A stretch of 28,172 nt of DNA from Armatimonadota bacterium. Its GTDB lineage: Bacteria; Armatimonadota; Armatimonadia; Armatimonadales; Armatimonadaceae. Below are positions 8,786-16,790 of the stretch, piece by piece. Numbering within the stretch: the stretch's first letter is position 1; each line of letters opens with the position of its first letter. The translations under genes and the position numbers were made by a program. The notes under the pieces were generated by a model that was not told the DNA's origin, searched no databases, and saw nothing but the letters and a program-made list of their open reading frames with translations. The stretch lies in NCBI GenBank assembly GCA_030833025.1, contig JAURHZ010000004.1, forward strand, positions 1 to 28,172, read 5' to 3'.

Positions 8786-9991
8786 CTAATCCAGCTTTTG
8801 AAAACTACTCGCGAGATAAAACGACCCACATACAACAACAGATGAACCGATGTCAGTCATCTCCACTGCATGCTTCATAGCAGCTAGTGGATCATTGATG
8901 ATGCTGACACGCTTATTCATTGCGTTATAGAACGCTGCTGTTGCATCCGGTGCTTGAGGGCGGAACGGTGTGCACGTTACGACGATGTTCTCTGTAACAT
9001 CGAGAAGTTCCGACCCAAATCCAGCCGAGTCATGATTTCCAGAGTGCGCAACCACAAGGGTTACATGTCCGGCATTGCACCGTTCCTTTATCGCCGATGC
9101 AAGTCCCTTTGCGGCAGCCTGATTGTGGGCACCATCGAATATGACTGTTCGTCCATCCACAACCTTGGTTTCAAATCTACCAGGCAGTGTTGTGCCATGT
9201 ACCGCCCTAATGACGACATCTTGTAGCCTGCCAAAACGATGTTCTAACGCAACCAGTGCGACCGCAGCGTTCATCCGCTGGTGTGCACCAGGTAGTGCCA
9301 TTTCCGCAGTCTCAACTGGCGCTGGAAAAACCAAATATGTATCGTTTGTTGTCGCAACCTGATTGACGACAGCACGTACATTGGGGTTTGCATCGCCGCA
9401 TACGACAATGCCTGTTCCGTGTTTGATGATGCCAGCTTTTTGAAAAGCAATGTCTTCAATGGTTGGTCCCAAGAGGTCAACATGGTCAAACCCGATACTT
9501 GTGATAACGGCTGCGATTGGGGCGGGTATGACATTTGTGGCATCTAGGAGTCCACCGATGCCAACTTCCAAAACGATGTAGTCAAGTCCAAGCAATTCGA
9601 AAAGGACAAATGCAACCAATGTCTTAATTTCGAAGGTTGAAACGCTTGGTGTTCCTTGTTCGACATCCAGCACTGTTTCCATGACCTTTGATGTCGCATC
9701 AATAAAGTCTCCCTCAGCAACTGGGGCACCATTAATGAGCCAGCGCTCACGGACATCGTACACAAAAGGCGACATATAAGTGCCAACCGTGTGCCCAGCA
9801 GCCAAAACTCCATTGGTGAGCATCATCGAGACAGCACCCTTACCGTTTGTGCCAGCGACGTGAAACGTTGGAATCTTTGTGTGTGGATGACCGAGGGATT
9901 CTAGCGCTAGTCGGAACCGTTCACGGCTGACTTTATCTACAGCGCCACCGGAGGCACGCTCAACAAATGCGATGGCATCATCTAGGGTCAA
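8786..9991 (-). CDS. folC: Bifunctional folylpolyglutamate synthase / dihydrofolate synthase
   Basis: The protein has 401 residues and the Mur-ligase-like fold. The P-loop HVAGTNGKG lies near residues 44-52. The metal and folate site follows in SIGFDHVDLLG and EDIAFQKAGI, and the C-terminal domain carries FDGAHNQAAAKG. It adds glutamate to dihydropteroate and/or extends the glutamate tail of folates in the cytosol. It is slightly shorter than many homologues (about 420-430). Translation appears to begin at TTG 9991-9989, which overlaps the TGA of the upstream 73-residue ORF (TTGA). It shares an operon with trmFO, which itself uses a methylene-tetrahydrofolate donor. Confidence 0.95.
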   Translation of the reverse strand: MTLDDAIAFVERASGGAVDKVSRERFRLALESLGHPHTKIPTFHVAGTNGKGAVSMMLTNGVLAAGHTVGTYMSPFVYDVRERWLINGAPVAEGDFIDATSKVMETVLDVEQGTPSVSTFEIKTLVAFVLFELLGLDYIVLEVGIGGLLDATNVIPAPIAAVITSIGFDHVDLLGPTIEDIAFQKAGIIKHGTGIVVCGDANPNVRAVVNQVATTNDTYLVFPAPVETAEMALPGAHQRMNAAVALVALEHRFGRLQDVVIRAVHGTTLPGRFETKVVDGRTVIFDGAHNQAAAKGLASAIKERCNAGHVTLVVAHSGNHDSAGFGSELLDVTENIVVTCTPFRPQAPDATAAFYNAMNKRVSIINDPLAAMKHAVEMTDIGSSVVVCGSFYLASSFQKLD

Positions 9992-10209
9992 TGCGCTTTC
10001 TTTCCTTCATCGGATTCGATTGTGACTGGCACTGCATCACGATCTGGACTTGACTTTATATGCTTCGGAGCAACCTCGAGGAACTGTGTGATAAGCGATA
10101 TGCCCTTATAGCCTGCCAAGGAGATCATCACGATCATAAGCAGAAAGACTGCAAGTGATATGGACGTCTTTTGCTTTGGAGGCTGCCGATCACGCGCTTC
10201 GAGACGCAT
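9988..10209 (-). CDS. Small single-pass membrane protein of unknown function
   Basis: The predicted product has 73 residues: a basic N-terminus (MRLEARDRQPPKQK), one strongly hydrophobic helix (about residues 16-40) and a short charged tail, probably outside. I recognise no family. The gene fits tightly between trmFO (TGATG overlap) and folC (TTGA overlap), which is good evidence that it is translated. Its size and topology resemble small envelope or division-associated proteins, but there is no motif to support a function. Confidence 0.65.
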   Translation of the reverse strand: MRLEARDRQPPKQKTSISLAVFLLMIVMISLAGYKGISLITQFLEVAPKHIKSSPDRDAVPVTIESDEGKKAH

Positions 10210-11549
10210 CAGACGACTGGCTCAGTACGAAACGCATTTACTTCATTGACTAAGACTGCGTGTGCTTCGAGTGCCCTATGTCCAAGCAGCCGTCCGCGTT
10301 CCTTTTTATCCCGAACGCGTTCACCATCGAGCTGATCCACGATTCCCCAGCTCGCATTCATCGGAGCATAAGATGGACCATCATATTCACTTACGTAGCT
10401 CGCAAGAGATCCAAGGACAGAATGCCTGTGGAAATCAAGGGTTGGAATCGATGCCGATAAGCCCGCCATTAGGCCCGTTGCTGCGCTTTCCAAGTAGCCT
10501 TCAACACCGGTTATCTGACCTGCAAAACGAATTCTGGGGTCGGAGCGCAATGCGAGGTTACGCGTTAGGAGAGTAGGTGAATGAATGTAAGTATTACGAT
10601 GCATCACACCGAATCTAACGAATTCAGCCTTTTCAAGTCCGGGAATCATCCGGAAAATGCGTGCCTGTTCGCCCCATTTCATCCTAGTTTGAAAGCCAAC
10701 CATGTTGAAGAGGGAACCGGACTTGTTTTCCTGACGGAGCTGTATAACTGCATATGGTCTGCGCCCAGTGTGGGGATCAGTCAAGCCAATCGGTTTCAAT
10801 GGACCGAATGCCAACGTTTTTGGACCGCGCCGGGCAAGCTCCTCGACAGGGAGACATGCCTCAAAAAACTTAATGTCTTCAAAGTCATGGACTGGGGCAA
10901 GCTCGGCGGTATTAATGGCATCCACCAACGCCAGATATTCATCCTTCTCCATTGGGCAGTTAAGGTAAGCCGCATCGTCTGACATATCAGGCTCAAGCCC
11001 TTTGCCACGACGACTTGCTCGGAAGACCTTTGACATATCAATGCTTGATGCATCGATGACAGGAGCGACGGCATCATAGAAGTACAAATCGTAACGACCA
11101 GTTAGTTTTCCAATGGCTTCCGCCAGGCTATCGGATGTCAGTGGGCCGGACGCGATAATGACATCACCATCGGGCAACTCTGTAACTTCTTCGCGGCGGA
11201 AGTCGATATTTGGATGTCTCTCGAGCTCAGCGGTGACCATAGCGCTGAAGAGATCGCGATCAACGGCGAGAGCTTCACCTGCGGGCACCGAAGTAGCGTC
11301 TGCACACCGGACAATCAGGGAATCCAGCTGCCGCATTTCTTCCTTCAGCACACCGCTTGCATTGGACAGGTGATTACTCTTAAACGAGTTTGAACAGACG
11401 ATCTCTGCAGCAAAGTTTGAGCGGTGCACTGGCGTGTTACGTACTGGACGCATTTCATGCAGAATAACGCGCCTTCCACATTGGGCAAGCTGCCAAGCAG
11501 CCTCAGAACCAGCTAGACCAGCACCGATTACATGCACAGAATTTGACAT
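10209..11549 (-). CDS. trmFO: Methylenetetrahydrofolate--tRNA-(uracil-5-)-methyltransferase TrmFO
   Basis: This 446-residue flavoprotein has the N-terminal FAD dinucleotide loop GAGLAG (residues 9-14), LHEMRPVRNTPVH and the family signature CSNSFKSNH with Cys52. The second conserved Cys is in FFEACLPVEELARRG. GFQTRMKWGEQ and AGQITGVEGYLESAATGL complete the match. The enzyme methylates U54 of tRNA to 5-methyluridine using methylenetetrahydrofolate and FADH2, unlike the SAM-dependent TrmA of enterobacteria. It starts the minus-strand trmFO-ORF73-folC cluster. A TAGAAT box lies exactly six bases before the ATG, and no Shine-Dalgarno is seen, so the mRNA may be leaderless. Confidence 0.98.
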   Translation of the reverse strand: MSNSVHVIGAGLAGSEAAWQLAQCGRRVILHEMRPVRNTPVHRSNFAAEIVCSNSFKSNHLSNASGVLKEEMRQLDSLIVRCADATSVPAGEALAVDRDLFSAMVTAELERHPNIDFRREEVTELPDGDVIIASGPLTSDSLAEAIGKLTGRYDLYFYDAVAPVIDASSIDMSKVFRASRRGKGLEPDMSDDAAYLNCPMEKDEYLALVDAINTAELAPVHDFEDIKFFEACLPVEELARRGPKTLAFGPLKPIGLTDPHTGRRPYAVIQLRQENKSGSLFNMVGFQTRMKWGEQARIFRMIPGLEKAEFVRFGVMHRNTYIHSPTLLTRNLALRSDPRIRFAGQITGVEGYLESAATGLMAGLSASIPTLDFHRHSVLGSLASYVSEYDGPSYAPMNASWGIVDQLDGERVRDKKERGRLLGHRALEAHAVLVNEVNAFRTEPVV

Positions 11550-11555
11550 GCCCCA

Positions 11556-11561
11556 ATTCTA
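11556..11561 (-). promoter_or_regulatory. -10 box of trmFO, leaderless arrangement
   Basis: Minus-strand TAGAAT is followed by TGGGGC and then the trmFO ATG. With initiation about seven bases after the -10 box, the transcript would begin at the ATG itself. I see no good -35 box. The galK and 19553 genes show the same spacing. Confidence 0.5.
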
Positions 11562-11615
11562 CACGGCAACGTGCGCACGCATCGGGAATTACAAACGCCA
11601 GATAGCGCATTGGGC

Positions 11616-11621
11616 TATGAT
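11616..11621 (+). promoter_or_regulatory. -10 box of galK, leaderless arrangement
   Basis: TATGAT lies six bases before the preferred galK ATG (11628), with no Shine-Dalgarno between them. It is divergent from the trmFO -10 box (11556-11561), so the 78-base trmFO/galK gap holds two back-to-back promoters. Confidence 0.5.
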
Positions 11622-11627
11622 ATTCGT

Positions 11628-12785
11628 ATGGGTATTGACGTAACGCTCCGTGCAACACAGCTTTTTTTGAGTGCATTCGATGCAGCCCCTGAGTACGCCG
11701 GTTCAGCACCTGGCCGTGTTGAATTGCTTGGAAATCACACCGACTACAACGGCGGTTTTGTCCTTACTGCAGCGGTCGATATCAGAACGGGAGTGTCGTT
11801 ACGGCGAGTCTCAGGTGGCATGACACGGATCATCACTGAGCTCCCCGGACATCAAACGGCCCATATAAATCTTTCCGCCGGTCCCGCGCAATTGACCGCT
11901 GAGACCCAATGGTGTGGTTACGTTGCCGGAGTACTTGATTATTTTTCTCCTCCCGGTGCGGCATGGGATGTAGCGATCGCCAGTGATGTTCCGGATGGCA
12001 GCGGTATCAGCTCATCTGCTGCCGTGCTTGTCGCAACTGCAAGTGCGGTCCTTACAGCCCTCGGGAAATCCATTTCACCGATGGAAATCGCGGTTGCGTG
12101 CCGTGCTGTTGAAAATGGACCTTGGGTTGGAGCTCCAGTAGGACTTTTAGACCAATTTTCCAGTGCGTGCGGAGAAAGTGGTATGGCACTATTCCTCGAC
12201 TGTAAGACATTTGATTGGAAACGTGTTCCTTTGCATGCTGACCAACTGGGAATACTGATCGTAAACACCAACATCAAACATGCACTCGCAGATGGCGGTG
12301 GATACGCATCTCGACGTAAAGAGTGTGAAGCTGCCGCATTACAGCTTTCAGGTGGCAGAACATCGCTGTTGCGGGATATTTCGCTAATCGAATACAGCGA
12401 TGGAATTGAAAGCGTCGAGCAACCTGCTCAAAATCGAGCACGTCATGTCTGGGATGAAAATGGTCGGGTACAGCTCGGGACCAGCTGTCTCGAAAGTGGA
12501 GACATTGTTGGGTTTGGTGCACAACTAAATGCCAGCCATGCCAGCTGTCGTTTGCTATTCGAGAACACATGTTCCGAAATCGATAACGTACAAGCAATTC
12601 TGGAGCACACCGATGGTGTGTACGGCGTAAAGCTTTCCGGCGGTGGCTGGGGAGGCAGTGTTGTCGCTGTTATTAACCCCACCACGGTGGACTCCATTGT
12701 CACAAAACTCAAGTCTGACTACGGCGATCGACTGTCCATATTGGCTACCTCCGCATCGGCGGGTGCCCAAGGAATGGCGTTATGA
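11628..12785 (+). CDS. galK: Galactokinase (GHMP kinase family)
   Basis: From ATG 11628 the product has 385 residues. It shows the galactokinase signature APGRVELLGNHTDYNGGF, the GHMP ATP loop SDVPDGSGISSSAAVL, the catalytic Asp region VGLLDQFSSACG and the third motif KLSGGGWGGSVVAV. The enzyme phosphorylates galactose at C1 with ATP. An upstream in-frame start at 11571 would add 19 residues. I prefer 11628 because it gives the normal N-terminus and sits six bases behind a TATGAT box. The gene overlaps ggt by ATGA. No galT or galE is visible nearby. A glycosyltransferase-like partner two genes downstream resembles half of plant L-arabinokinase, so a related sugar substrate is possible. Confidence 0.92.
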   Translation: MGIDVTLRATQLFLSAFDAAPEYAGSAPGRVELLGNHTDYNGGFVLTAAVDIRTGVSLRRVSGGMTRIITELPGHQTAHINLSAGPAQLTAETQWCGYVAGVLDYFSPPGAAWDVAIASDVPDGSGISSSAAVLVATASAVLTALGKSISPMEIAVACRAVENGPWVGAPVGLLDQFSSACGESGMALFLDCKTFDWKRVPLHADQLGILIVNTNIKHALADGGGYASRRKECEAAALQLSGGRTSLLRDISLIEYSDGIESVEQPAQNRARHVWDENGRVQLGTSCLESGDIVGFGAQLNASHASCRLLFENTCSEIDNVQAILEHTDGVYGVKLSGGGWGGSVVAVINPTTVDSIVTKLKSDYGDRLSILATSASAGAQGMAL

Positions 12786-14419
12786 GCACAACAGCAGTTG
12801 GATATCTCGGTGGCGTTGCATCCCCTGAATCATTGGCAAGCCAAGTGGGAATCTCCGTTCTCAAGCTGGGTGGGAATGCTGTCGATGCCGCCGTGGCTAT
12901 TGGGTTCGCACTTGCAGTCACGTTTCCTAGCGCCGGCAATATTGGTGGAGGAGGCTTTCTACTTTATCGCCACCCTAGTGGACATAATGTGGCGATTGAT
13001 TTTCGGGAAATGGCTCCGGGCTTATCGACATCGAATATGTATCTGGACGGGAATGGCAATGTACTGCTTGGCGATGGTGGTTCCGTTGATGGCTATCGTG
13101 CTTGTGGAGTCCCCGGCAGCGTAGCTGGCTTTGAGGAAGCATGGCGGCGGTATGGGAGCGGCCGCATTTCATGGGGCCAGCTTGTGGACCCAGCTGTTCA
13201 GCTGGCATCGAGTGGCTTTCCGATGCCCAATTCGCTCCGTAAAAGCCTGTCCCTATCTGCTGAAAGAATCGAACGAGATGCGACATTTCAAGATGTGTTT
13301 TTAGATAAGACACCGCTAGGTTGGCTTCCAAAGAAGCATGGAACAACAATTCGGCAACCTAAACTTGCCGAAACACTTACTCGGATTCGTGATCGTGGAG
13401 CAACGGACTTTTATGCTGGAGTAACAGCACGGCTTCTGGCTTCGGATATTCAGCAAAACGGTGGAGTCCTGTCGACTACCGACCTCGCTGCGTATAGAGC
13501 CATACGACGAAAGCCTCTTGTGGGACGCTTTATGCACCACGATGTCCTTACAATGCCACCGCCAAGCAGTGGTGGAATTGCTCTGCTTCAGATGCTGGGG
13601 ATGTTGCAAGCATGCGACCCGCTCCCTGATGCATATTCGCCAACATACATACACATCGTTGCACAGGCAATGCGCCGTGCGTTTCGCGATAGATCTGAAT
13701 ACCTTGGGGATGCTGATTTTGTTGATGTCCCGGTTAGGTCTCTTCTTGATGGTAGCTACATTGCCAAGTTAAAACGTGGCCTCTCAGCCGGGATGGCCGT
13801 TCGGACCGACGATTTGCCACCGGCACGTAATCTGAAGGATGAATCTGAGCAGACGACACACTTTACGGTTATTGACCGATTTGGCGGAGTGGTTTCTACG
13901 ACGTACACACTCAACGGTAGCTATGGCGCTGCGGTGATCTCGAAAAGTACGGGGATCATTCTCAACAACGAAATGGATGACTTTACGGCCAAAGTTGGTG
14001 TTCCGAACCAGTTTGGACTGATTCAGAGTGCAAAGAATGCCATCCAGCCTCGAAAACGGCCTCTATCAAGTATGACGCCTACCATTGTTGTCGATAATGA
14101 AGGGCAAATTCGTATTGCTACCGGTTCACCCGGCGGGCCAACAATCATCAATTCAGTCCTTCACACGATCCTTCAATCTGTTTACTTTGACAAAGGTGTC
14201 CATGAATCGGTCGCGGCACCCCGTTTTCACCATCAGTGGAAACCTGAAGTACTCCAATTGGAGCGGAGTCTGATCGGAGTACGCCCTCAGCTGGCATCAC
14301 TCGGCTATGAAACAAGTTTACGCACTCTCGGCGATGTGCATGCCGGTTCTTGGAACCGACGCTCAGGCGTAATCATGTCGAGTGATCCACGTGGCACCGG
14401 AGAAGCACTTGCTGAGTAA
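12782..14419 (+). CDS. ggt: Gamma-glutamyltransferase family (Ntn) protein
   Basis: The protein has 545 residues with the family layout: N-terminal GGNAVDAAVAIGFALAV and GNIGGGGFLLY, the self-cleavage site and nucleophile Thr358 in QTTHFTVIDRFG, the STTYTLNGSYGA segment and GSPGGPTIINSV. Autocleavage before Thr358 would give large and small subunits. Family members hydrolyse or transfer gamma-glutamyl groups, for example from glutathione; acylases are close relatives. Most bacterial GGTs are exported, but no signal peptide follows this ATG (MSTTAVGYLGGVASPESLAS). It may therefore act in the cytosol or have another substrate. It is coupled to galK by an ATGA overlap. Confidence 0.9.
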   Translation: MSTTAVGYLGGVASPESLASQVGISVLKLGGNAVDAAVAIGFALAVTFPSAGNIGGGGFLLYRHPSGHNVAIDFREMAPGLSTSNMYLDGNGNVLLGDGGSVDGYRACGVPGSVAGFEEAWRRYGSGRISWGQLVDPAVQLASSGFPMPNSLRKSLSLSAERIERDATFQDVFLDKTPLGWLPKKHGTTIRQPKLAETLTRIRDRGATDFYAGVTARLLASDIQQNGGVLSTTDLAAYRAIRRKPLVGRFMHHDVLTMPPPSSGGIALLQMLGMLQACDPLPDAYSPTYIHIVAQAMRRAFRDRSEYLGDADFVDVPVRSLLDGSYIAKLKRGLSAGMAVRTDDLPPARNLKDESEQTTHFTVIDRFGGVVSTTYTLNGSYGAAVISKSTGIILNNEMDDFTAKVGVPNQFGLIQSAKNAIQPRKRPLSSMTPTIVVDNEGQIRIATGSPGGPTIINSVLHTILQSVYFDKGVHESVAAPRFHHQWKPEVLQLERSLIGVRPQLASLGYETSLRTLGDVHAGSWNRRSGVIMSSDPRGTGEALAE

Positions 14420-15449
14420 GCAGCCAAGAATCGCCTATTTTGTCAGTTCACATGGATTTGGACACGCCGCACGGACACGTACGATTTTGCAGCAGCTCCA
14501 TTCTTGCGCTGAAGTGACAGTGTTCTCAACAACGCCCACTTGGTTTTGGGGAGATGTCAGCGTTGACCATATCCATTATCAAGCGGACATTGGATGTATA
14601 CAGCAGGGGACGCTAAGTATCGCTGAAGATGCAACCAGTGATGCATTTCGTGCGTTTATGGCTGATAGTCAGAATCGCTTCACATGGTTCTCTGGGATCT
14701 GTTCTCGGAATCCATTTGACTTGATAGTGACTGACATTGCTCCAGAACCTCTTGATTTTGCGTACCGGCTTGGCATCCCATCAGCCCTAATTGCTAACTT
14801 CACCTGGGTTGAGATCTATAACCAGATGCCACTGCTGTCCGACTTGATTCCAACAATTCTAAAGCAGTATCAGATGGCCGATCGAACCTACATCCCGGGA
14901 TTTCAAACCGGAATGACGTGGGCGGATAACACAGTCATCGTTGACCCGGTCGCTGAAATTGGTATGTGTATCCGTAGCACCCTCGACCCAGACAACCTTT
15001 ATGCACGTATTGTCTACATCGATGCAGGACGTTGGGGTACGGATATTGGTTGGGGAAACGCATCCTCCTTTTCCGACACACTTTTCATTCGCGTTGGGCA
15101 ATTTCTAGATGGATTACCACCTAACGTACTTCAGCTTGCATTTGGAACTGTAAAGCATGCTGACTTGATTAGGTCTGTTGACCTCGTGGTGTCTAAGCCA
15201 GGCTACGGAATTGTCACAGAATGCCTTGCCAATCAGGCGCATTGGTGCTGTATTCCAAGGGTTGGTTTTGCAGAAGATGATGTGCTTATCAAGATAGCTG
15301 AGAAGTTTGGAAGGTTTTCAATGGCCGATCCGAAACAACTCGCATCACTTTCGTTTCAATGCGTTGATGAGCAGAATGGGAAATCCAATATGACATTTAC
15401 TGGTGCTTCCCAAATCTCACATAATCTGATGCAGCAGATTTCCGGATAG
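14382..15449 (+). CDS. Glycosyltransferase-like protein related to the N-terminal domain of plant L-arabinokinase
   Basis: From GTG 14382 the product has 355 residues. The N-terminus IAYFVSSHGFGHAARTRTIL, the middle VTDIAPEPLDFAYRLGIPSA with LIANFTWVEIY, and the C-terminal VSKPGYGIVTECLANQ match a two-domain GT-B (GT28-like) fold. From memory they are closest to the N-terminal half of Arabidopsis ARA1, whose C-terminal half is a GHMP kinase. An in-frame TTG at 14409 has GGAG six bases upstream and would cut the ggt overlap to 11 bases, so it may be the true start. Donor and acceptor are unknown. Its operon partner galK supplies the GHMP kinase half. Confidence 0.75.
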   Translation: MIHVAPEKHLLSKQPRIAYFVSSHGFGHAARTRTILQQLHSCAEVTVFSTTPTWFWGDVSVDHIHYQADIGCIQQGTLSIAEDATSDAFRAFMADSQNRFTWFSGICSRNPFDLIVTDIAPEPLDFAYRLGIPSALIANFTWVEIYNQMPLLSDLIPTILKQYQMADRTYIPGFQTGMTWADNTVIVDPVAEIGMCIRSTLDPDNLYARIVYIDAGRWGTDIGWGNASSFSDTLFIRVGQFLDGLPPNVLQLAFGTVKHADLIRSVDLVVSKPGYGIVTECLANQAHWCCIPRVGFAEDDVLIKIAEKFGRFSMADPKQLASLSFQCVDEQNGKSNMTFTGASQISHNLMQQISG

Positions 15450-15484
15450 CGCTAACGGCTGTCGCACGTACTTAGAGAGGTTAC

Positions 15485-15535
15485 GGACACTTATCTCAGA
15501 TATCTGTCCATCTTGACGGGGCGATTGATGGGACA
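15485..15535 (+). promoter_or_regulatory. Overlapping inverted repeats in the gap before the sugar isomerase gene
   Basis: The 207-base gap 15450-15656 has no gene. GGACA (15485) can pair with TGTCC (15505-15509) around a TATC/GATA stem. The same TGTCCATC can instead pair with GATGGGACA (ending about 15535), so the two hairpins exclude each other. The first one contains the palindrome CAGATATCTG, also found at 26407-26416. No T-run follows, so this is not a simple terminator. It could be an operator or part of a leader; both are guesses. Confidence 0.3.
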
Positions 15536-15603
15536 TTAGCTTAATTCGTCTTTCTCCTATGAGAACTTACTTTTTGCTAGCAGGAATCTCGCCTTTCCAG
15601 TCG

Positions 15604-15609
15604 TACAAT
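15604..15609 (+). promoter_or_regulatory. Candidate -10 box of the sugar isomerase gene
   Basis: TACAAT lies about 48 bases before the ATG at 15657. It would give a leader of roughly 40 bases containing AGAGG seven bases before the start. No convincing -35 box is seen at 16-18 bases, so the promoter would need an activator or another context. Confidence 0.3.
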
Positions 15610-15656
15610 GAGATTACGTTTCACGGGTCAAACTGACCTGCTACAGAGGATAACTT

Positions 15657-16658
15657 ATGAAGATTGGTATTTTTACAGCTCTCTTCCACGACAAGCCGTT
15701 TGAAGAAGCTCTGGATTTGATCGCCGGTGCTGGTATTGAGTCTGTTGAGCTTGGTGGTGGGGCTTATCCTGGATCTGCACACCTTGATCAGTATGGTGTT
15801 CCGGCCGCACTAGTGACCGATGCCGATGCACGGAAGAAACTGGTTGATGCTGTGGCATCCCGTGGTCTAATCATCAGTGCCATTTCAGTTCATGGAAACC
15901 CACTGCACCCAGATAAGACCATTGCTGCTGATCACCACGAAGCATTTGTAAATGCGGTCCTTCTTGCTGAACAATTGCACAAGGATGGCATCATGCCACA
16001 GGCAACCGTCAATGGCTTCTCTGGATGTCCTGGTGACTCTCCCCGTGGCAAAATGCCTAACTGGGTAACATGTGCCTGGCCAGATGAGTACCGCGATATT
16101 CTTGACTACCAATGGCGTGTAGCGAAGAAGTACTGGAAGGCACAAAATGCATTCCTTGCGCAGCACGGTGTGCGCTTTGCCATCGAAATGCATCCAGGCT
16201 TCATCGTCTATAACAACGATACGCTTCTGAAGCTGCGTACCTTGGCTGGAACAAACATCGGTGCAAACTTTGATCCATCACACCTTTGGTGGCAGGGAAT
16301 CGATCCACTCGTAGCAGTTCGCGAAATCGCCGAAGCTGGTGCATTGTTCCATTGCCATGCCAAGGACACACTGATCGATCCGCAAAACTCTGCACGCAAT
16401 GGCAACCTTGACACCAAGAGCTATGGCGACATCAAGGGACGCAGCTGGGTATTCCGAAGCGTTGGCTATGGTCATGATGAAAAATGGTGGAAGGACTTTA
16501 TCAGTACGATTCGTGTCTTCGAGTACGACTATGTCCTGTCCATTGAGCACGAAGATGGAACGCAATCAACAGGCGAAGGCCTGCACAAGGCACTTGATGT
16601 TTTGAAGAGAGCGAATGTATCCGAGAAACCGGGAGCCATGTTCTGGGCGCGTGATTAG
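15657..16658 (+). CDS. Sugar phosphate isomerase/epimerase (xylose isomerase-like TIM barrel)
   Basis: This 333-residue TIM-barrel protein belongs to the AP-endonuclease-2/xylose-isomerase-like superfamily. Putative metal ligands are Glu177 (AIEMHPG), Asp206 (NFDPSHLWWQG), His232/His234 (FHCHAKD) and Glu297 (SIEHEDG). Close relatives act as sugar or inositol-derivative epimerases and isomerases; the exact substrate cannot be told. The start is clear from AGAGG seven bases upstream. Unlike its neighbours the gene stands alone, with a 207-base upstream gap and a strong terminator just downstream. Its wording is regular (many -ATC, -ACC, -AAG and -CAC codons), which suggests high expression; this is an impression, not a calculation. 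Confidence 0.88.
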   Translation: MKIGIFTALFHDKPFEEALDLIAGAGIESVELGGGAYPGSAHLDQYGVPAALVTDADARKKLVDAVASRGLIISAISVHGNPLHPDKTIAADHHEAFVNAVLLAEQLHKDGIMPQATVNGFSGCPGDSPRGKMPNWVTCAWPDEYRDILDYQWRVAKKYWKAQNAFLAQHGVRFAIEMHPGFIVYNNDTLLKLRTLAGTNIGANFDPSHLWWQGIDPLVAVREIAEAGALFHCHAKDTLIDPQNSARNGNLDTKSYGDIKGRSWVFRSVGYGHDEKWWKDFISTIRVFEYDYVLSIEHEDGTQSTGEGLHKALDVLKRANVSEKPGAMFWARD

Positions 16659-16677
16659 TTTCAACGCGTAATGAATC

Positions 16678-16712
16678 AGAGGGCTGGATAAGGCATCCAG
16701 TCCTCTTTTTTA
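16678..16712 (+). terminator. Intrinsic terminator of the sugar isomerase gene
   Basis: AGAGGGCTGGAT and ATCCAGTCCTCT form a 12-pair stem with one G-T pair and a five-base loop, followed directly by a run of T. It lies 19 bases after the stop codon and fully isolates this gene from recQ. Confidence 0.9.
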
Positions 16713-16790
16713 TTTGCCCTATTAGCAAAATAATCTGGATATATAGCCGGAAAGTGTAGTAATCGGATTTGTTTTTTCGATTGGTAATAC

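Noticed and set aside
10581..10982. A 133-codon plus-strand frame opposite trmFO
   Set aside because: trmFO is unmistakable on the other strand and the frame has no start signal or known motif.
11571..11627. Upstream start of galK adding 19 residues
   Set aside because: The extension would overlap the promoter region and gives an N-terminus longer than usual, while ATG 11628 has the expected length and a -10 box at the leaderless distance.
15450..15656. Search for a tRNA or small gene in the 207-base gap
   Set aside because: No cloverleaf arms or CCA-like end, and no convincing short ORF with a ribosome binding site.
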